NCBI GenBank assembly: GCA_021432635.1
Contig: MU270041.1
Span: 282,133 to 346,132 of the forward strand
From: Thozetella sp. PMI_491
Lineage: Eukaryota; Ascomycota; Sordariomycetes; Chaetosphaeriales; Chaetosphaeriaceae
DNA: 64,000 bases
Reading direction: 5' to 3'
The position numbers and the translations under genes were made by a program. Below, piece by piece: positions 10,201 to 20,102 of the stretch. The stretch's first letter is position 1; each line of letters opens with the position of its first letter. The notes beneath the pieces are model-generated. The model was not told where the DNA came from and ran no database searches. It saw only the letters and a list, made by a program, of their open reading frames with translations.

Positions 10201-12009
10201 TCACTCTCCTCTGCCAAATCTCACGTCAAACTCCTTGAGCACGCTCATGATGCTTGCGGCCTCGACCTCGATGGGGGCTAGCCGGATCGGCGGTTGGCTG
10301 CCCTGCGCCTCTGGTGTGGGGACGGCCTTGAGCTTGGGCAGCCAGGTCCCAATGTCGTCCGCTGCTTCATCGAAGTTGCGGTGGCTCGCGAGGGTCTTGT
10401 ACGTCTCGGCACACGAGAGGCTCAGGCCGGGGGTCTTGGGAGGAGCGGGAGCGTTGCCTGATTTGCAGCACCCCCCCGGGCCATCTTGGCCACAGCAGCC
10501 GCCGCGGGGGGGCTGGCCGCGATTGTTCCGCTCAAAGTTGGCGGCGAGCGATCGGCAGAACAGGCCAGACTTGGGATCTGCCAGGCACTGAGCACATGTG
10601 CCTGGGCCGTTTGGGCCACACCGGGACGAGGCGGCCGCAGCTTGGGGGCGCTGTGGGTTTGCGGCACGACCGCGTTGCATAGACGAGATGCGCGGTAGCT
10701 TGATAGCACCAGTGGCAGTGACCTCCATCGGCATGGGTGCAGGAACGACATCAGTCTCCGATGGGGGAGGCGTTTGGGTTTGCGCCGAGGGAGGCTGGCG
10801 GATAGGCGCTGGGAGCACGCTGCCAGTTGCTAGAGCATCCGCGCAGACACAGTAGGTTCCATCCTTGCAGAATCCGCAAGAGTCCTTGGGCTCCACCGAG
10901 GTGATGACGGCGGCGTGGGTTGGCGCCTGGATAGCTTGCAGGTTGCGCTGGCTAGAGAAGATGGCTGTAAAATCGGTCTCCATGGCGGAGGTATCGTCAA
11001 CTCTCTGCCTCTTACCATCACTGGCGACCAGCGACGGTGACCCCGGTCGGCGCCGAGCGCCGGACACCGACACTGTTGCCTGCAGAGACTCCTCGAGGCA
11101 GCTGCATCGAGTGCCGATGCCGCAGTTACCGCATCCCATGCTCAAGCTGGCGCTTGCGAGAACCTCTTCGGCACACGCACAGGGTCCTTCGGGGGAGCAG
11201 GAGCCGCAGCCGATGGTGAGCACACCGCCTAGCTCATCCGGGGGCGAGATAATTTGTGATATCGAGAAGGACGGGTGCCCCGTCCGGGGCGGCTCCAGCG
11301 GCGATGTGGTCTGCGCGCTGGACACTCCGGTCTGTTGGATTGACTGCGGTCCGCCGAAGGGGCTGATGTTGTTGTTTCCGAGGGCCGAGCCATCGTCCCA
11401 GTTCTTTCCGGTTGTGCCCTTCGACATGCGCTCCTGCTCGAGCTGGCCTTCGAGCCACTGGCACTTCGTTTGTAGCGTCTGGCTCTCGAGCTCGAGATCG
11501 CTGATGCGCTCCTGGAGCTCTCGAATGAGACGATCGTGTTCATCCTTCTGGTCCTCGAGCTGTTCCTCAAGTTCGCCGACCCGCGCGGCCCTCCTCTCGC
11601 GGAAGGCGCGCTGGGCGGCGCGGTTCTGGGCCTTGCGCCGAGTAGGCGGTGTGTCAGTTGCAGGCTTCCGGCCGGGCTTAGGCCGCGGCGGGATGACCCA
11701 TTCCTTGCTCGTCATGCTGAGGGGCCGAGCCTCGTTGGACGTCGGCATCCCCATCGGGCCGGCTGCCGCCATAGGCTTCTTGCTGATTGACGTCGAGGCC
11801 ACGGGTGCAGCCTTGACTGCAGCGTTGGGACGGATTGCAACCCGAGGGCCGGCAATCGAAACAGCTGCCTTGGGAGTGGGAGCATTCGCTGGTGGTGAGC
11901 CCGCCGATGTGGGAGTAGAAACAGTGCTCGGCGATGCAGCGTTGGATAGACTGGTTGAGAGAGTTGATGTCGATGAATTTCGTCGAGCGGATGTGGCTGC
12001 GTCTTCCAT
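10201..12009 (-). CDS. hapX: HapX, bZIP iron-homeostasis regulator (602 aa)
   Basis: HapX binds the CCAAT-binding complex and represses iron-consuming genes when iron is scarce, then activates iron storage when iron is plentiful. The order of elements is diagnostic. A Hap4-like CBC-binding motif (KEWVIPPRPKPGRKP) lies at about residues 102-116. The bZIP basic region (RRKAQNRAAQRAFRERR) follows at about 124-140, with a leucine-zipper coiled coil to about 190. Four cysteine-rich regions thought to sense iron come next: CGSCSPEGPCAC, CGNCGIGTRCSC, CGFCKDGTYCVC and a longer CxNxxGTCxxC block near residue 465. A further CC-G5-CC cluster follows. The frame is intronless. The first ATG (MEDAATSARR) is used; the frame stays open about nine codons upstream without an ATG and a TAG acceptor-like site sits just before the start, so a short upstream exon is possible. 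Confidence 0.93.
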   Translation of the reverse strand: MEDAATSARRNSSTSTLSTSLSNAASPSTVSTPTSAGSPPANAPTPKAAVSIAGPRVAIRPNAAVKAAPVASTSISKKPMAAAGPMGMPTSNEARPLSMTSKEWVIPPRPKPGRKPATDTPPTRRKAQNRAAQRAFRERRAARVGELEEQLEDQKDEHDRLIRELQERISDLELESQTLQTKCQWLEGQLEQERMSKGTTGKNWDDGSALGNNNISPFGGPQSIQQTGVSSAQTTSPLEPPRTGHPSFSISQIISPPDELGGVLTIGCGSCSPEGPCACAEEVLASASLSMGCGNCGIGTRCSCLEESLQATVSVSGARRRPGSPSLVASDGKRQRVDDTSAMETDFTAIFSSQRNLQAIQAPTHAAVITSVEPKDSCGFCKDGTYCVCADALATGSVLPAPIRQPPSAQTQTPPPSETDVVPAPMPMEVTATGAIKLPRISSMQRGRAANPQRPQAAAASSRCGPNGPGTCAQCLADPKSGLFCRSLAANFERNNRGQPPRGGCCGQDGPGGCCKSGNAPAPPKTPGLSLSCAETYKTLASHRNFDEAADDIGTWLPKLKAVPTPEAQGSQPPIRLAPIEVEAASIMSVLKEFDVRFGRGE

Positions 12010-13263
12010 GGCCGCTATTGGCGAGGTGCCACCCACAGCAAAGCCTGCGATTCGTCCGTTGTCCTGCGTGCGGGTTGCGTTGCTTGAGCGGGGGCTTCCT
12101 GACGACGTGCACCCCTAGAATTAGAACACCTGATTTGCGACTGAAGGTTCGGGCTCTATGATACGCCGATCGGTATTAGAAGGCTTAAAAAGGCTCAAGG
12201 GCGAGTCCAGGGCGGAAGGAGGTAGTATCTTTGCCGATAACAACTGCAGCCGGGACGAAGCATGGGGAGATTGAGAAGGCAGAATGAAGGGTAGGGACGT
12301 GCTACTTGGGCGGCTGTTGTTTGCGCTCGTCGTGGAGCCCTGGCCTGCGTCTCGATCGACCAAAAAAATATCTTCACGAGCCGGAAAGGGATGAATGAGG
12401 GAAACAATGGCACCCAGGAGTTCTCGCGGGACGATGAGGTCTTGAGTGTGGTTTTTCGTGGGGTTTGAAGAGCAAATTTGCAGCCCCCGCTCCGATAATC
12501 GACAGCGAGAGGGAAATGTGCGAGTTAACCCGGGTGCGGATGCCTCAGACAGACCTTTTGGCTCGGCGATGAAGGCAGGTGACGAGTCGGCCGATTGATT
12601 GATTGATAAGATTAAACAAATGGCGCTAAGCTATATCCGGCTAGGCCATCGAATGATACCTCCACTAAACCCCTCTTCAGAGCCGAGAGATTCTCGGCTC
12701 CCGAGTCGTGACGGAGCGACTTCGGAGCCAAGGTCGCGCCGATGGCGACGTCCTGGGCTTGTAACCTTGGTAAAAAGCAGTACACATTGGCGTAGATCGT
12801 GGGACCTGGACACATCGATACCACATCGCTCTCTAGGCATGGATAAATGGCCCTCGTCCGGGAAGCCGGTCGGGTGCGCTGCGAGGCGGTGCGCGGTGGA
12901 CGTACAGTACAAAAAACGGCAGCCGCGCATGTGGTCTAGCCCCACATTGCTCGGTCTGAATGGCCACAAACCCACTTGGAGATGTGGTGGATTCTTCGGT
13001 GCTGCCCAGCCCAAGCAAGCCAAGGTCCAGAGAGCGCAAAACTACATACGCGTTCGAGCGACAGACCACAGCGCCAATTCGACCTCCAACCCATAGCCAG
13101 TAGATTGAAGCTTACCCCAATAGGGCTTCACGGCTAGAAATCCCGCTCGCCCGCAAGGAAGTGTGCGAAGTCGCGTGCATTGGTTGTCTTCAGCTCGCCC
13201 ATCTCAGAGCTACCAGCCCGCAACAACGCCGCGCAGGTCCTCGCGGCCGACCCCCTGAAAGTC
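12010..13263. other. Divergent promoter region between hapX and COG2
   Basis: This 1.25-kb stretch separates two divergently transcribed genes. A TGATAAGA element at 12604-12611 fits the HGATAR GATA-factor core. GATA repressors of the SreA type control hapX in other ascomycetes, but this site does not match the full SreA consensus. A CCAAT box sits near 13074. No coding sequence is supported. Confidence 0.45.
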
Positions 13264-14193
13264 ATGGCCCAGCTCGGCCTGCCGTCCATCTCAACCTCCC
13301 GGCCAGGATCATCCTACTCTGCCTTCAACCTCTCGTCCCGCGCCTCCTCCCCCTCGGACCAGGACGACGATGACGATGCCCCCCTCCCCTTCCCGACCGC
13401 CCTCTCTCGGCGCGACTTCATGGCCCCGGACTTCGACCCCGCTACCTACCTCTCGAGCTTGCACAGCGGGCCCACCGCACGCCACCAGACGCTTGAAGAT
13501 CTCCGGACCGAGCTCCGAGATCGCAGCGGTGCGATCAGTGCCGAGCTGCTAGAGCTTGTCAACTCGAACTATACCTCATTCTTGAGCCTTGGGGACGAGC
13601 TTAAGGGTGGAGAGGAAAAGGTAGAAGATTTGCGGGTCGGGTTGATGGGGTTTCGACGAGCGGTCGAGGAGGTACAGAGCCGGGTTCGGGACCGCAAGGT
13701 CGAGGTTCAGGGATATGCCCGCGAGCTAGGCAACGTGAAGAGCGCCGTGGAGATGGGTAGACGGATGCTCGAGCTGGACGAGCGGGTGAGCGAGCTAGAG
13801 GGCCGGCTTGCTCTCGAGAGCCTAGTGCCGCTCAAGGAAGACAAAGACGACCTCCAAGACGACTGGATAGCCGTGGATGCGAGCGACGAGGACATCGACG
13901 ACGACGAGGCAGACTTTGTGGGAAGCAGCCCGGTAAAGCTCGAGAGTTTAGCAAAGAGCTACCTCGCCATCGAGCGATTGGCGCACCACATAGGGAGGGA
14001 TGTCGTCTTCGTCCAAAAGATAGAGGAGAGGATATTCAGGTGCAGACGCACGATCCTCCTCGACCTCAGCACCGCCCTAAAGGAGGCACGGAAGGCCGGG
14101 CCCAAAGGTCAGGGCCGTACGCTCAAGTTCCTGACAATATACGGGGTGCTGGGGGCTGCAGCAGAAGCCGTCCAGGTAGTAAAGGAAAAGTAG
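13264..14193 (+). CDS. COG2: Conserved oligomeric Golgi complex subunit 2 (309 aa)
   Basis: COG2 is part of lobe A of the COG tether, which catches retrograde vesicles at the Golgi. The COG2 N-terminal signature is clear: LPFPTALSRRDFMAPDFDP near residue 40, followed by a heptad-rich coiled coil (about residues 70-185) with the conserved run SNYTSFLSLGDELKGGEEKV. An acidic segment (SDEDIDDDEADF) precedes a final helical region. The length is normal for the short fungal form. The ATG at 13264 (MAQLGLP) is the first methionine; the frame is open further upstream but only from non-ATG codons. The gene is convergent with the mitochondrial L1 gene, whose stop lies 125 bp away. Confidence 0.9.
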   Translation: MAQLGLPSISTSRPGSSYSAFNLSSRASSPSDQDDDDDAPLPFPTALSRRDFMAPDFDPATYLSSLHSGPTARHQTLEDLRTELRDRSGAISAELLELVNSNYTSFLSLGDELKGGEEKVEDLRVGLMGFRRAVEEVQSRVRDRKVEVQGYARELGNVKSAVEMGRRMLELDERVSELEGRLALESLVPLKEDKDDLQDDWIAVDASDEDIDDDEADFVGSSPVKLESLAKSYLAIERLAHHIGRDVVFVQKIEERIFRCRRTILLDLSTALKEARKAGPKGQGRTLKFLTIYGVLGAAAEAVQVVKEK

Positions 14194-14317
14194 ATGCAGG
14201 CGAGGAGAGAAGCATTGCAAGATACCCTGGGTGCCTCCCAAATCGCATTTCCAGTTCAATCCTTCTTTTATTACATGGTGTAGACATATGGTACAAGAGA
14301 AGCTACCGTCCTGGAGT

Positions 14318-15279
14318 TTACATGACTTCCGACAGATGGGCCGGCTGGACCTTCTCGTCTGTTGAGGCAAACGTGCCATTCAGGCCGAAGCCCGGGCTGT
14401 TCGTTGCGCTCAGCACCACCTCGTCAATGCTCTTGGAGAACTGGCCATCGATATTGTCCAAGTCGTCCTTCAGCATGCTCATGAACGCCTTGATGTTCTC
14501 CGAGATCATCTCGGGCGTGAATCCCAGCTGGGCGATAGGGATCCGGATAACCGCGGCCTTCTCTCGGTAGTCCTGCGCACCCGCCAGGTCACGCATCGTG
14601 TTCCGCACGTCCCTCGTGATCGTCTTGGTCTTGAGGTTGGGCATGAGTCCCTTGGGGCCCAGCATTTTGCCGAGATTCGCCTTCTTAAGCGCATCTTCGC
14701 TACTGACGTGGCAGATCAGCTTGTTGAACGGCATGTTGCCGGCGCGGATCTGCTCGAAAAGGCTCTCTTGGCCGACGGCCACGGCGCCCAGCGCCCGCGC
14801 CTCGGCTGCCGTCTCGCTGTCCTCGGGACAAATAACGGCGATGCGTGTATCGGAACTGACGGGGTGCGGAAGCCGAATGCGGTTACGGACGACGGGCCCG
14901 TTCTTGCTCGCCTTGAGCTTGATGGCCAAGTCATACTTGACGCTGCTCGGAGAGCGGCCGACCTCGAAGGCGCGGACATAGCTGCGAAGAAAGATGGTCA
15001 GAAGAGCCTGTCTAAGGGCGCCAATGGGCAGGAGAGCGCCAAAACGTACCGAATCGCGTCGCACAAAGAGTAGTTGGTGACTTGGCTCCGGTCGTACACC
15101 CTGTATTCCTTGTATGTCCTCTTCTTCTTCTCCTGCTTGTTACCCTGGGAAGCGAACCGCACTCGCGTTGTCGACACGGAAGGCACGAGGAACTTCGGTA
15201 TTGTGGCAGCCGAAGGCCTTGTGGATGCTGATAGATTTAGCCTCGCCATGGAAGCCAGGCACTGAGTTGTCGGAGCCAT
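14318..15279 (-). CDS. MRPL1: Mitochondrial large-subunit ribosomal protein uL1m (297 aa)
   Basis: Exons on the minus strand are 15279-15050 and 14981-14318. The 68-bp intron has a GTACGT donor, CTGAC branch and CGCAG acceptor, joining CDAIR to YVRAFEVGR in frame. The ribosomal L1 fold is recognisable through LGKMLGPKGLMPNLKTKTI and the preceding KKAN segment, which contact 23S-type rRNA at the L1 stalk. The first ~45 residues are rich in Ser, Arg and Thr with few acidic residues, as expected of a mitochondrial presequence, so the protein should act in the mitochondrial matrix. Met11 is an alternative start. It is convergent with COG2. Confidence 0.93.
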
Positions 15280-17409
15280 CTGTGCCGGGATTGATGGTTT
15301 GCCTCCAGCTGTCGCATGCTCAGCCAACCTTCACGAAGAAAAAAAGTCGAGCTTCCAGCTTGGTCGCCGTGCACAGACCAGCTATGCTGACATAATCTCA
15401 CAGCCGACTCTCGTTCCTCCTAACGTCACGGAAGCTCCACTTCAAACAAACAAAACCCCTCTCTCCAAGAACCAGGCCCAACGGTCCACTGGCCGAATCA
15501 ACTAGGCACGTCTTGGAGGACGGACATAGAAAAAGCACCCTTTTGTCGGTCTACGCCAAAGATTACCGGACAGGTCCTCCCTCACACCTGCGGGCCCCAC
15601 CTCAACTAAACGTTCTGGCGGTTTATCCGCTGACAATGGCAGACGCACGTAATGGCTGCCCCGAAATGAGACAGTCTTTTCGCACCATGGTGATGCATCG
15701 CGGTCCGGCTCCTAATTGGGTCACATTGATTCTTATCTTACTTTGCTTTTGCATCGAGAGTTCCTTTGGCATCTAGGCTGGCGAACGCGTCGTCCGTGGA
15801 TTCATCCGACAAATAGCGGGGCCACGGGCCGGACAGCATGGTTGCCCTCTATATGAGAGACTGTTATTGCTTCGAGAATGTCTGGATGAGTTTCCGAGCC
15901 AAGGATATCTCTGCCCTTCGCCGATCATCTGGGCCGAGTGCAGAGGACTGTTTTCGCCGGGCCGTGCATGAATCGACCCGAGTTCAACTTCCTAGCCCAG
16001 AGGCGATAGACCGCGCTCCGGGCTAAGGGCTGATCACATCAGAGGGGCACAGCAGTGTCTACTTTTGTATGGACCAGTGCTGCATCTCTTTTAAGCATAT
16101 TCCAACATAGTTAGGCTCGCCCTATCGGGATGGTTGCTCTTGCACTTTTCGGGAATTTCTTTACTTCCTCCTAGCACTTCGCTTCTGCAGAAGCGTGCGA
16201 TCGGTGTGAGCGGGAGGCCGGAACCTTCTTCGCGCCCTTGCAGCAAGCAAATCTTATCCGCACGAGAGCTACCCGGCTGACTCCCAGGTATCCGGGAAAA
16301 CCGGCGGACGACTCGCCAGTGGCAGAGGCGCTGGCTTTGTCCTGTTCCCCTATACCACGGCTTTTAAGGCCGCCCCTTGCAGCTAGTCCGTCACGCAGTG
16401 TCCGGACATGGGCAGCCAAGTCCGAAAGGGAGCTGGCAATACCCATTTCGCCTAATAAGCTCCTCATAGAGACCGGACACATGCCATAGTTCCACTATAT
16501 CCAGATCTCTAGCTCGGTGCATTGTGGTGTGGCCGAGGCTCCCGCGCAGCTGTGGTCGCTTCGTCACCAGTTTATCGGGTCGACCATCATTATGGCGCCG
16601 TGCGTGCAAGGACGTTCAGATAACGGTCACAGTGGTCCCATCATAGGGGCCCAAATTCTCCGATCGCGTAGTGGCTAATACTGGCAGAATCACCACTTCA
16701 TGGGTGCTTTCAGCCCCAAAATCTCCGGTCGATAAAACCCGACTTTCGCCCGCGATATGGCCAGGCACGGCGTGGTATATTAGCCGCCACATCCCGGGCT
16801 CTTGGCATTACAGGTACGCATCAAACGCGTCGTCATAAGCATACCGGATATGGCTGCAAGATCATGGACGGCAACCTCTCTCGATGGGCAAGGTCTACAA
16901 ATGTTTGAGCAGAAATTTGAAGGCACTCCTCTTCCCCTCGCGGCTAGTGCGGGGTCATTACCGGTACTGCTGCGGTAGACCCTAGCCTCCTCTAGAGGCC
17001 GGGTTGACTCTATAGATCCATTTAATCACATTGCGCATTATTAGATTCCAGAAGGCCGTGATACTCCAGCGTTGCCAGCACAGTCGGTGAGAAGTGGCTC
17101 CCGGCCCACAAGGCACGCCATGGCAATATAGCTCCCGTTCGAACATCCCGTGCCTGCCATTCAGAGCTCTTGGGCTTTTTTCTATTCTGGGACCCAATTA
17201 TCTGATGTCGTGAAGCAATATGCTCCTGGCCCCAGTACCGGATTCCAAGTCAGCCCCACGGCATGGGGATCCGGATCACTCGAGCCCTGATCCCTGACTC
17301 TCGCGTATGATAAATACCCTCCTCTTTCGTGTTTGGGACGCTTTACTCTGTCTTCACCTATCTAGCCGGTAGTGCATAACAAACACTCGTAGTCGTCAAG
17401 TCCGAGGAG
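15280..17409. other. Intergenic region upstream of the GH45 gene
   Basis: This 2.1-kb spacer has no credible gene. Close to the GH45 start there is a TATA-like GATAAATA (near 17308, about 100 bp before the ATG). A TCAGCC at 17250-17255 is the reverse of GGCTGA, which fits the GGCTRA core bound by XlnR/Xyr1-type cellulase regulators. The single site is only suggestive. Confidence 0.4.
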
Positions 17410-18293
17410 ATGTTGTCATCTATAAGTTCTTTGTTGTTGGTCCTGGCGGCCTTCGCCTCCAACGTGGAGGCTGCTGCCACCGCTAAAGAAGTCAACAAGG
17501 GGACCACTCTCACTAGCTGGGACTGGTAGGTTGATATAGCCCACGGGGAGGCTATCTTGCATCTATGGGACTGACATTCTCCCAGCTGCAAGCCCGCATG
17601 TGCCTGGAGCTCCATCCTCCAGAAGTCTAAGGCAACGTTCGTATATCCTCCGTCCTCCTTGTTGAGGCGATGCTAACGGCGTCAAGCGGCTCCATCAAGG
17701 TGTGCAACAAAAAGGACCAGGCGCTCTCTACCTCGCAGTCCGCCAGCGTCCAGTCATCATGCAACAAAACACCAGGTGACGGCTACCTCTGTAGCGACTA
17801 CTCGCCAAAGCCGGTGGCACAAGACCTTAGCTACGGGTTCGCCATTACAGACGGTGCCGAGAACTGCTGCAAGTGCTTCGAGCTCATGTGGACAGACGGC
17901 TACAGCGCCGGGAAGCGAATGCAGGTGCAGATCATCAATGAGGGCGGAAACACTGACAATGGCCGCCAATTCATCCTCCTGACCCCGGGCGGTGGGGTTG
18001 GTCCCAACTCTGGAGGCTGCAACAGCCAGTTTGGTGATGCTTGGTGAGTACTGCTCGAACATTCCTTAACTACGGCTAGGCCTCCGCTGATATTTGGGGG
18101 TTTTAGGGGTCGTCAGTACGGCGGCGTCAGCAAGATGGAGGACTGCGAGAAGCTGCCCGATTCTCTGCAAGGAGGGTGCTACTGGCGGTGGAACTGGGCC
18201 TCCGGAGAGGTGAATGGGTGGAACGTCACCTGGTCCCAAATAACCTGCCCCGACCGCCTCACCAGCATCTCGGGTTGCCAGAACAACTCGTAG
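17410..18293 (+). CDS. Secreted GH45-family endoglucanase-like protein (236 aa)
   Basis: Exons are 17410-17525, 17586-17636, 17687-18043 and 18107-18293. All three introns (60, 50 and 63 bp) have good acceptors. The second donor is the weaker GTTCGT, but it is the only choice that keeps frame. Residues 1-22 form a signal peptide. Splicing rebuilds the GH45 hallmark WDCCKPAC at 37-44 with the putative catalytic base Asp38. Further family blocks are CSDYSP...YGFAIT, CCKCFELMWTDG and GGCNSQFGDAWGRQYGGV, plus about 12 cysteines. In canonical GH45 enzymes the loop after PGGGVG carries the general acid in FDGC. Here the loop reads PNSGGC (about residues 162-167), so the acid Asp is absent. It may have altered activity or an expansin-like role. 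There is no cellulose-binding module. Confidence 0.9.
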
Positions 18294-19786
18294 TTGTTTC
18301 AAAAACTACCCATTTAACTGCTTATTATGCCAATTTAGTACTCTTAATACCTCCCAATGTCACATAGTACTTCGATGCTTCTTTTATATGAACCTCATTT
18401 ATTATTACTCAAGTGTGCATATCGCGTTGGCATCTAGAACGGCAATTTATGCTCGGTAATCATGGGTTCTTTAGGCTGTTGGGATAGAAAGTTGGTAGGA
18501 TTTGCGACGGTGATTGTATTAGGAAGTTACGTTAGGCCTAAGTATTGGTTCATCGATATCATCGAGCCCTGCCTAGAACGTCTAGGCCCGTAGCTACATG
18601 ATCCCCTCGCCTCGTACAAGAACTGCATGTATGGCTGGCATCCAAGGCATGACTGCATGCAGCCGGGAGAACATCAAAAGTTAGCGGGACACTTGGTTGG
18701 GGTAACGTATGCGCCACGCCATCCCACGGCGAGCGACAGGGGCGAGCGACAGGCAATCTAGTGGAAAGGGAAGGTCAAGGGAGCAAGGGGTTTGATTGGC
18801 CATCATCGGCGCTGTACACCATCCTTCCGGGGAGCAGCGAGTATGAATTAGTAGGAACGAGGGGCGATTCGCCTTATTCAAAGACCATGGCGTTGAGCCG
18901 CACCATGTTTTTTCTCTTGCCTCTTTACGCCTCTTTTTCTCGACGTGATGCTAGATTTCAGTGACGAATTGAAACCGGGACGTTGGTCCAATTGTATGGC
19001 AACCAGGCGTCGGCCGAGTGCCAACTTAATCCCTCCGACCCATGATCCGTCGAAAGTCCGAGAGAGTGAGAATACTAGAGGATTTTCCTGGTTTTACTAT
19101 GACACGTATCGAAAAGCAAGGAAAGTAGAAGGAAGGCCACCTTTCCGACGTCGCTCGTATCTTCACGGAGGAAGAAGCATTTTCAGAAGAAATCTGGACA
19201 TCTTGAACGTTGATAAATTCGACAGTTTATTCTCACAGAAACATAGTTGGCCTGAGGTCGTATACTCAGTTATTAGCCGCTTGGATAATAACTGCTGTGA
19301 ACCCTCCTTCCACCTTACCAGTCCACCGAGCTCTAGCGGAAACCACAGCTTGTATGACTTAGATCTTTCTTGCCCAGAGTGATACCAATGGCTAAGGAAG
19401 ATGTGTACCGTAGGTACTGATTAGAGGGACGCCACCTAGTCTAGTTCTCTTGACCGATCATTAGGCGGCCGCGGACTGCGGGTCGAGCTCGGGATAGGGG
19501 CAAGGTGAGCCCCAAGGATCCCCATTGGACCATCTCATCAACTTAACGACTATGTCAGAGATACGCCTATTTGTGTGATAATGGATATTTGAGGTTCTTG
19601 AACCTCTCAGAGCCTTCCAATCCTATAAATACTGCCTGAGGGGGGTCTACACTCTGGTCTCCCTTCCCCTCTCTCCACTCATCATCTTCATTCTTTTCTC
19701 ACTCGAACTTGAACTTACAACACTACCCCCTGTTCTCAGAAAAGTTTGATTATATTTACCCATTGGAAGAATTTATTGAAGTTACA
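18294..19786. other. Spacer with core promoter of the 71-aa gene
   Basis: There is no supported gene in 18294-19620. A frame at 18945-19382 (145 codons) resembles nothing I know and lacks splice or promoter support. At 19624 a TATAAATA box is followed by a CT-rich tract (about 19655-19710), the classic arrangement of a fungal core promoter. The first ATG after it is 19787, the start of the small gene. Confidence 0.55.
19624..19631 (+). promoter_or_regulatory. TATA box of the 71-aa gene
   Basis: TATAAATA lies 160 bp upstream of the ATG and is followed by a pyrimidine-rich block, which marks likely transcription starts near 19660-19710 in fungal genes. Confidence 0.6.
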
Positions 19787-20102
19787 ATGGAGAACAAGAC
19801 ATCGTCAGTTAAACCATCCAACCGGGGCGGGACATCTCGGTCGTCAAACAGACCAGGAACTGCTGGTATGTGACGATGACCCCTCCATCAATGCTCCCAT
19901 GAAAGCGTCAGAACTGGCAAGTCATTATACTTAGAATTTGATTAGCAACTAACCCTTAGTTCTAGGTGACCGTCCCCAGGAGGCTGCGTTGTCGCCAGCC
20001 GTGGAGCGCTGGATAAGGGAGACAAAGAAGGACCAGCCTTGGAACAACATCGCAGGCGTCGAGGCGGCAGACCAAGGAGAAGATGGGACGGGATCTGATT
20101 GA
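19787..20102 (+). CDS. Small hypothetical protein, two exons (71 aa)
   Basis: Exons are 19787-19865 and 19966-20102. The 100-bp intron has a perfect GTATGT donor, an ACTAAC branch at 19946-19952 and a TAG acceptor 13 nt further on. A nearer AG at 19958-19959 would add two residues in frame but lies very close to the branch. The ATG is the first after a TATA box and CT tract. The product begins MENKTSSVKPSNRGG, is hydrophilic and Ser/Gly-rich in exon 1. Exon 2 is helix-prone around LSPAVERWIRETKKDQPW and ends in an acidic tail. There is no signal peptide, membrane segment or known domain. Calling it a gene rests on the match between promoter, start, intron and frame; the function is unknown. 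Confidence 0.68.

Noticed and set aside
18945-19382. 145-codon plus-strand frame
   Set aside because: There is no recognisable domain, no promoter elements, and the composition is unlike the neighbouring genes.
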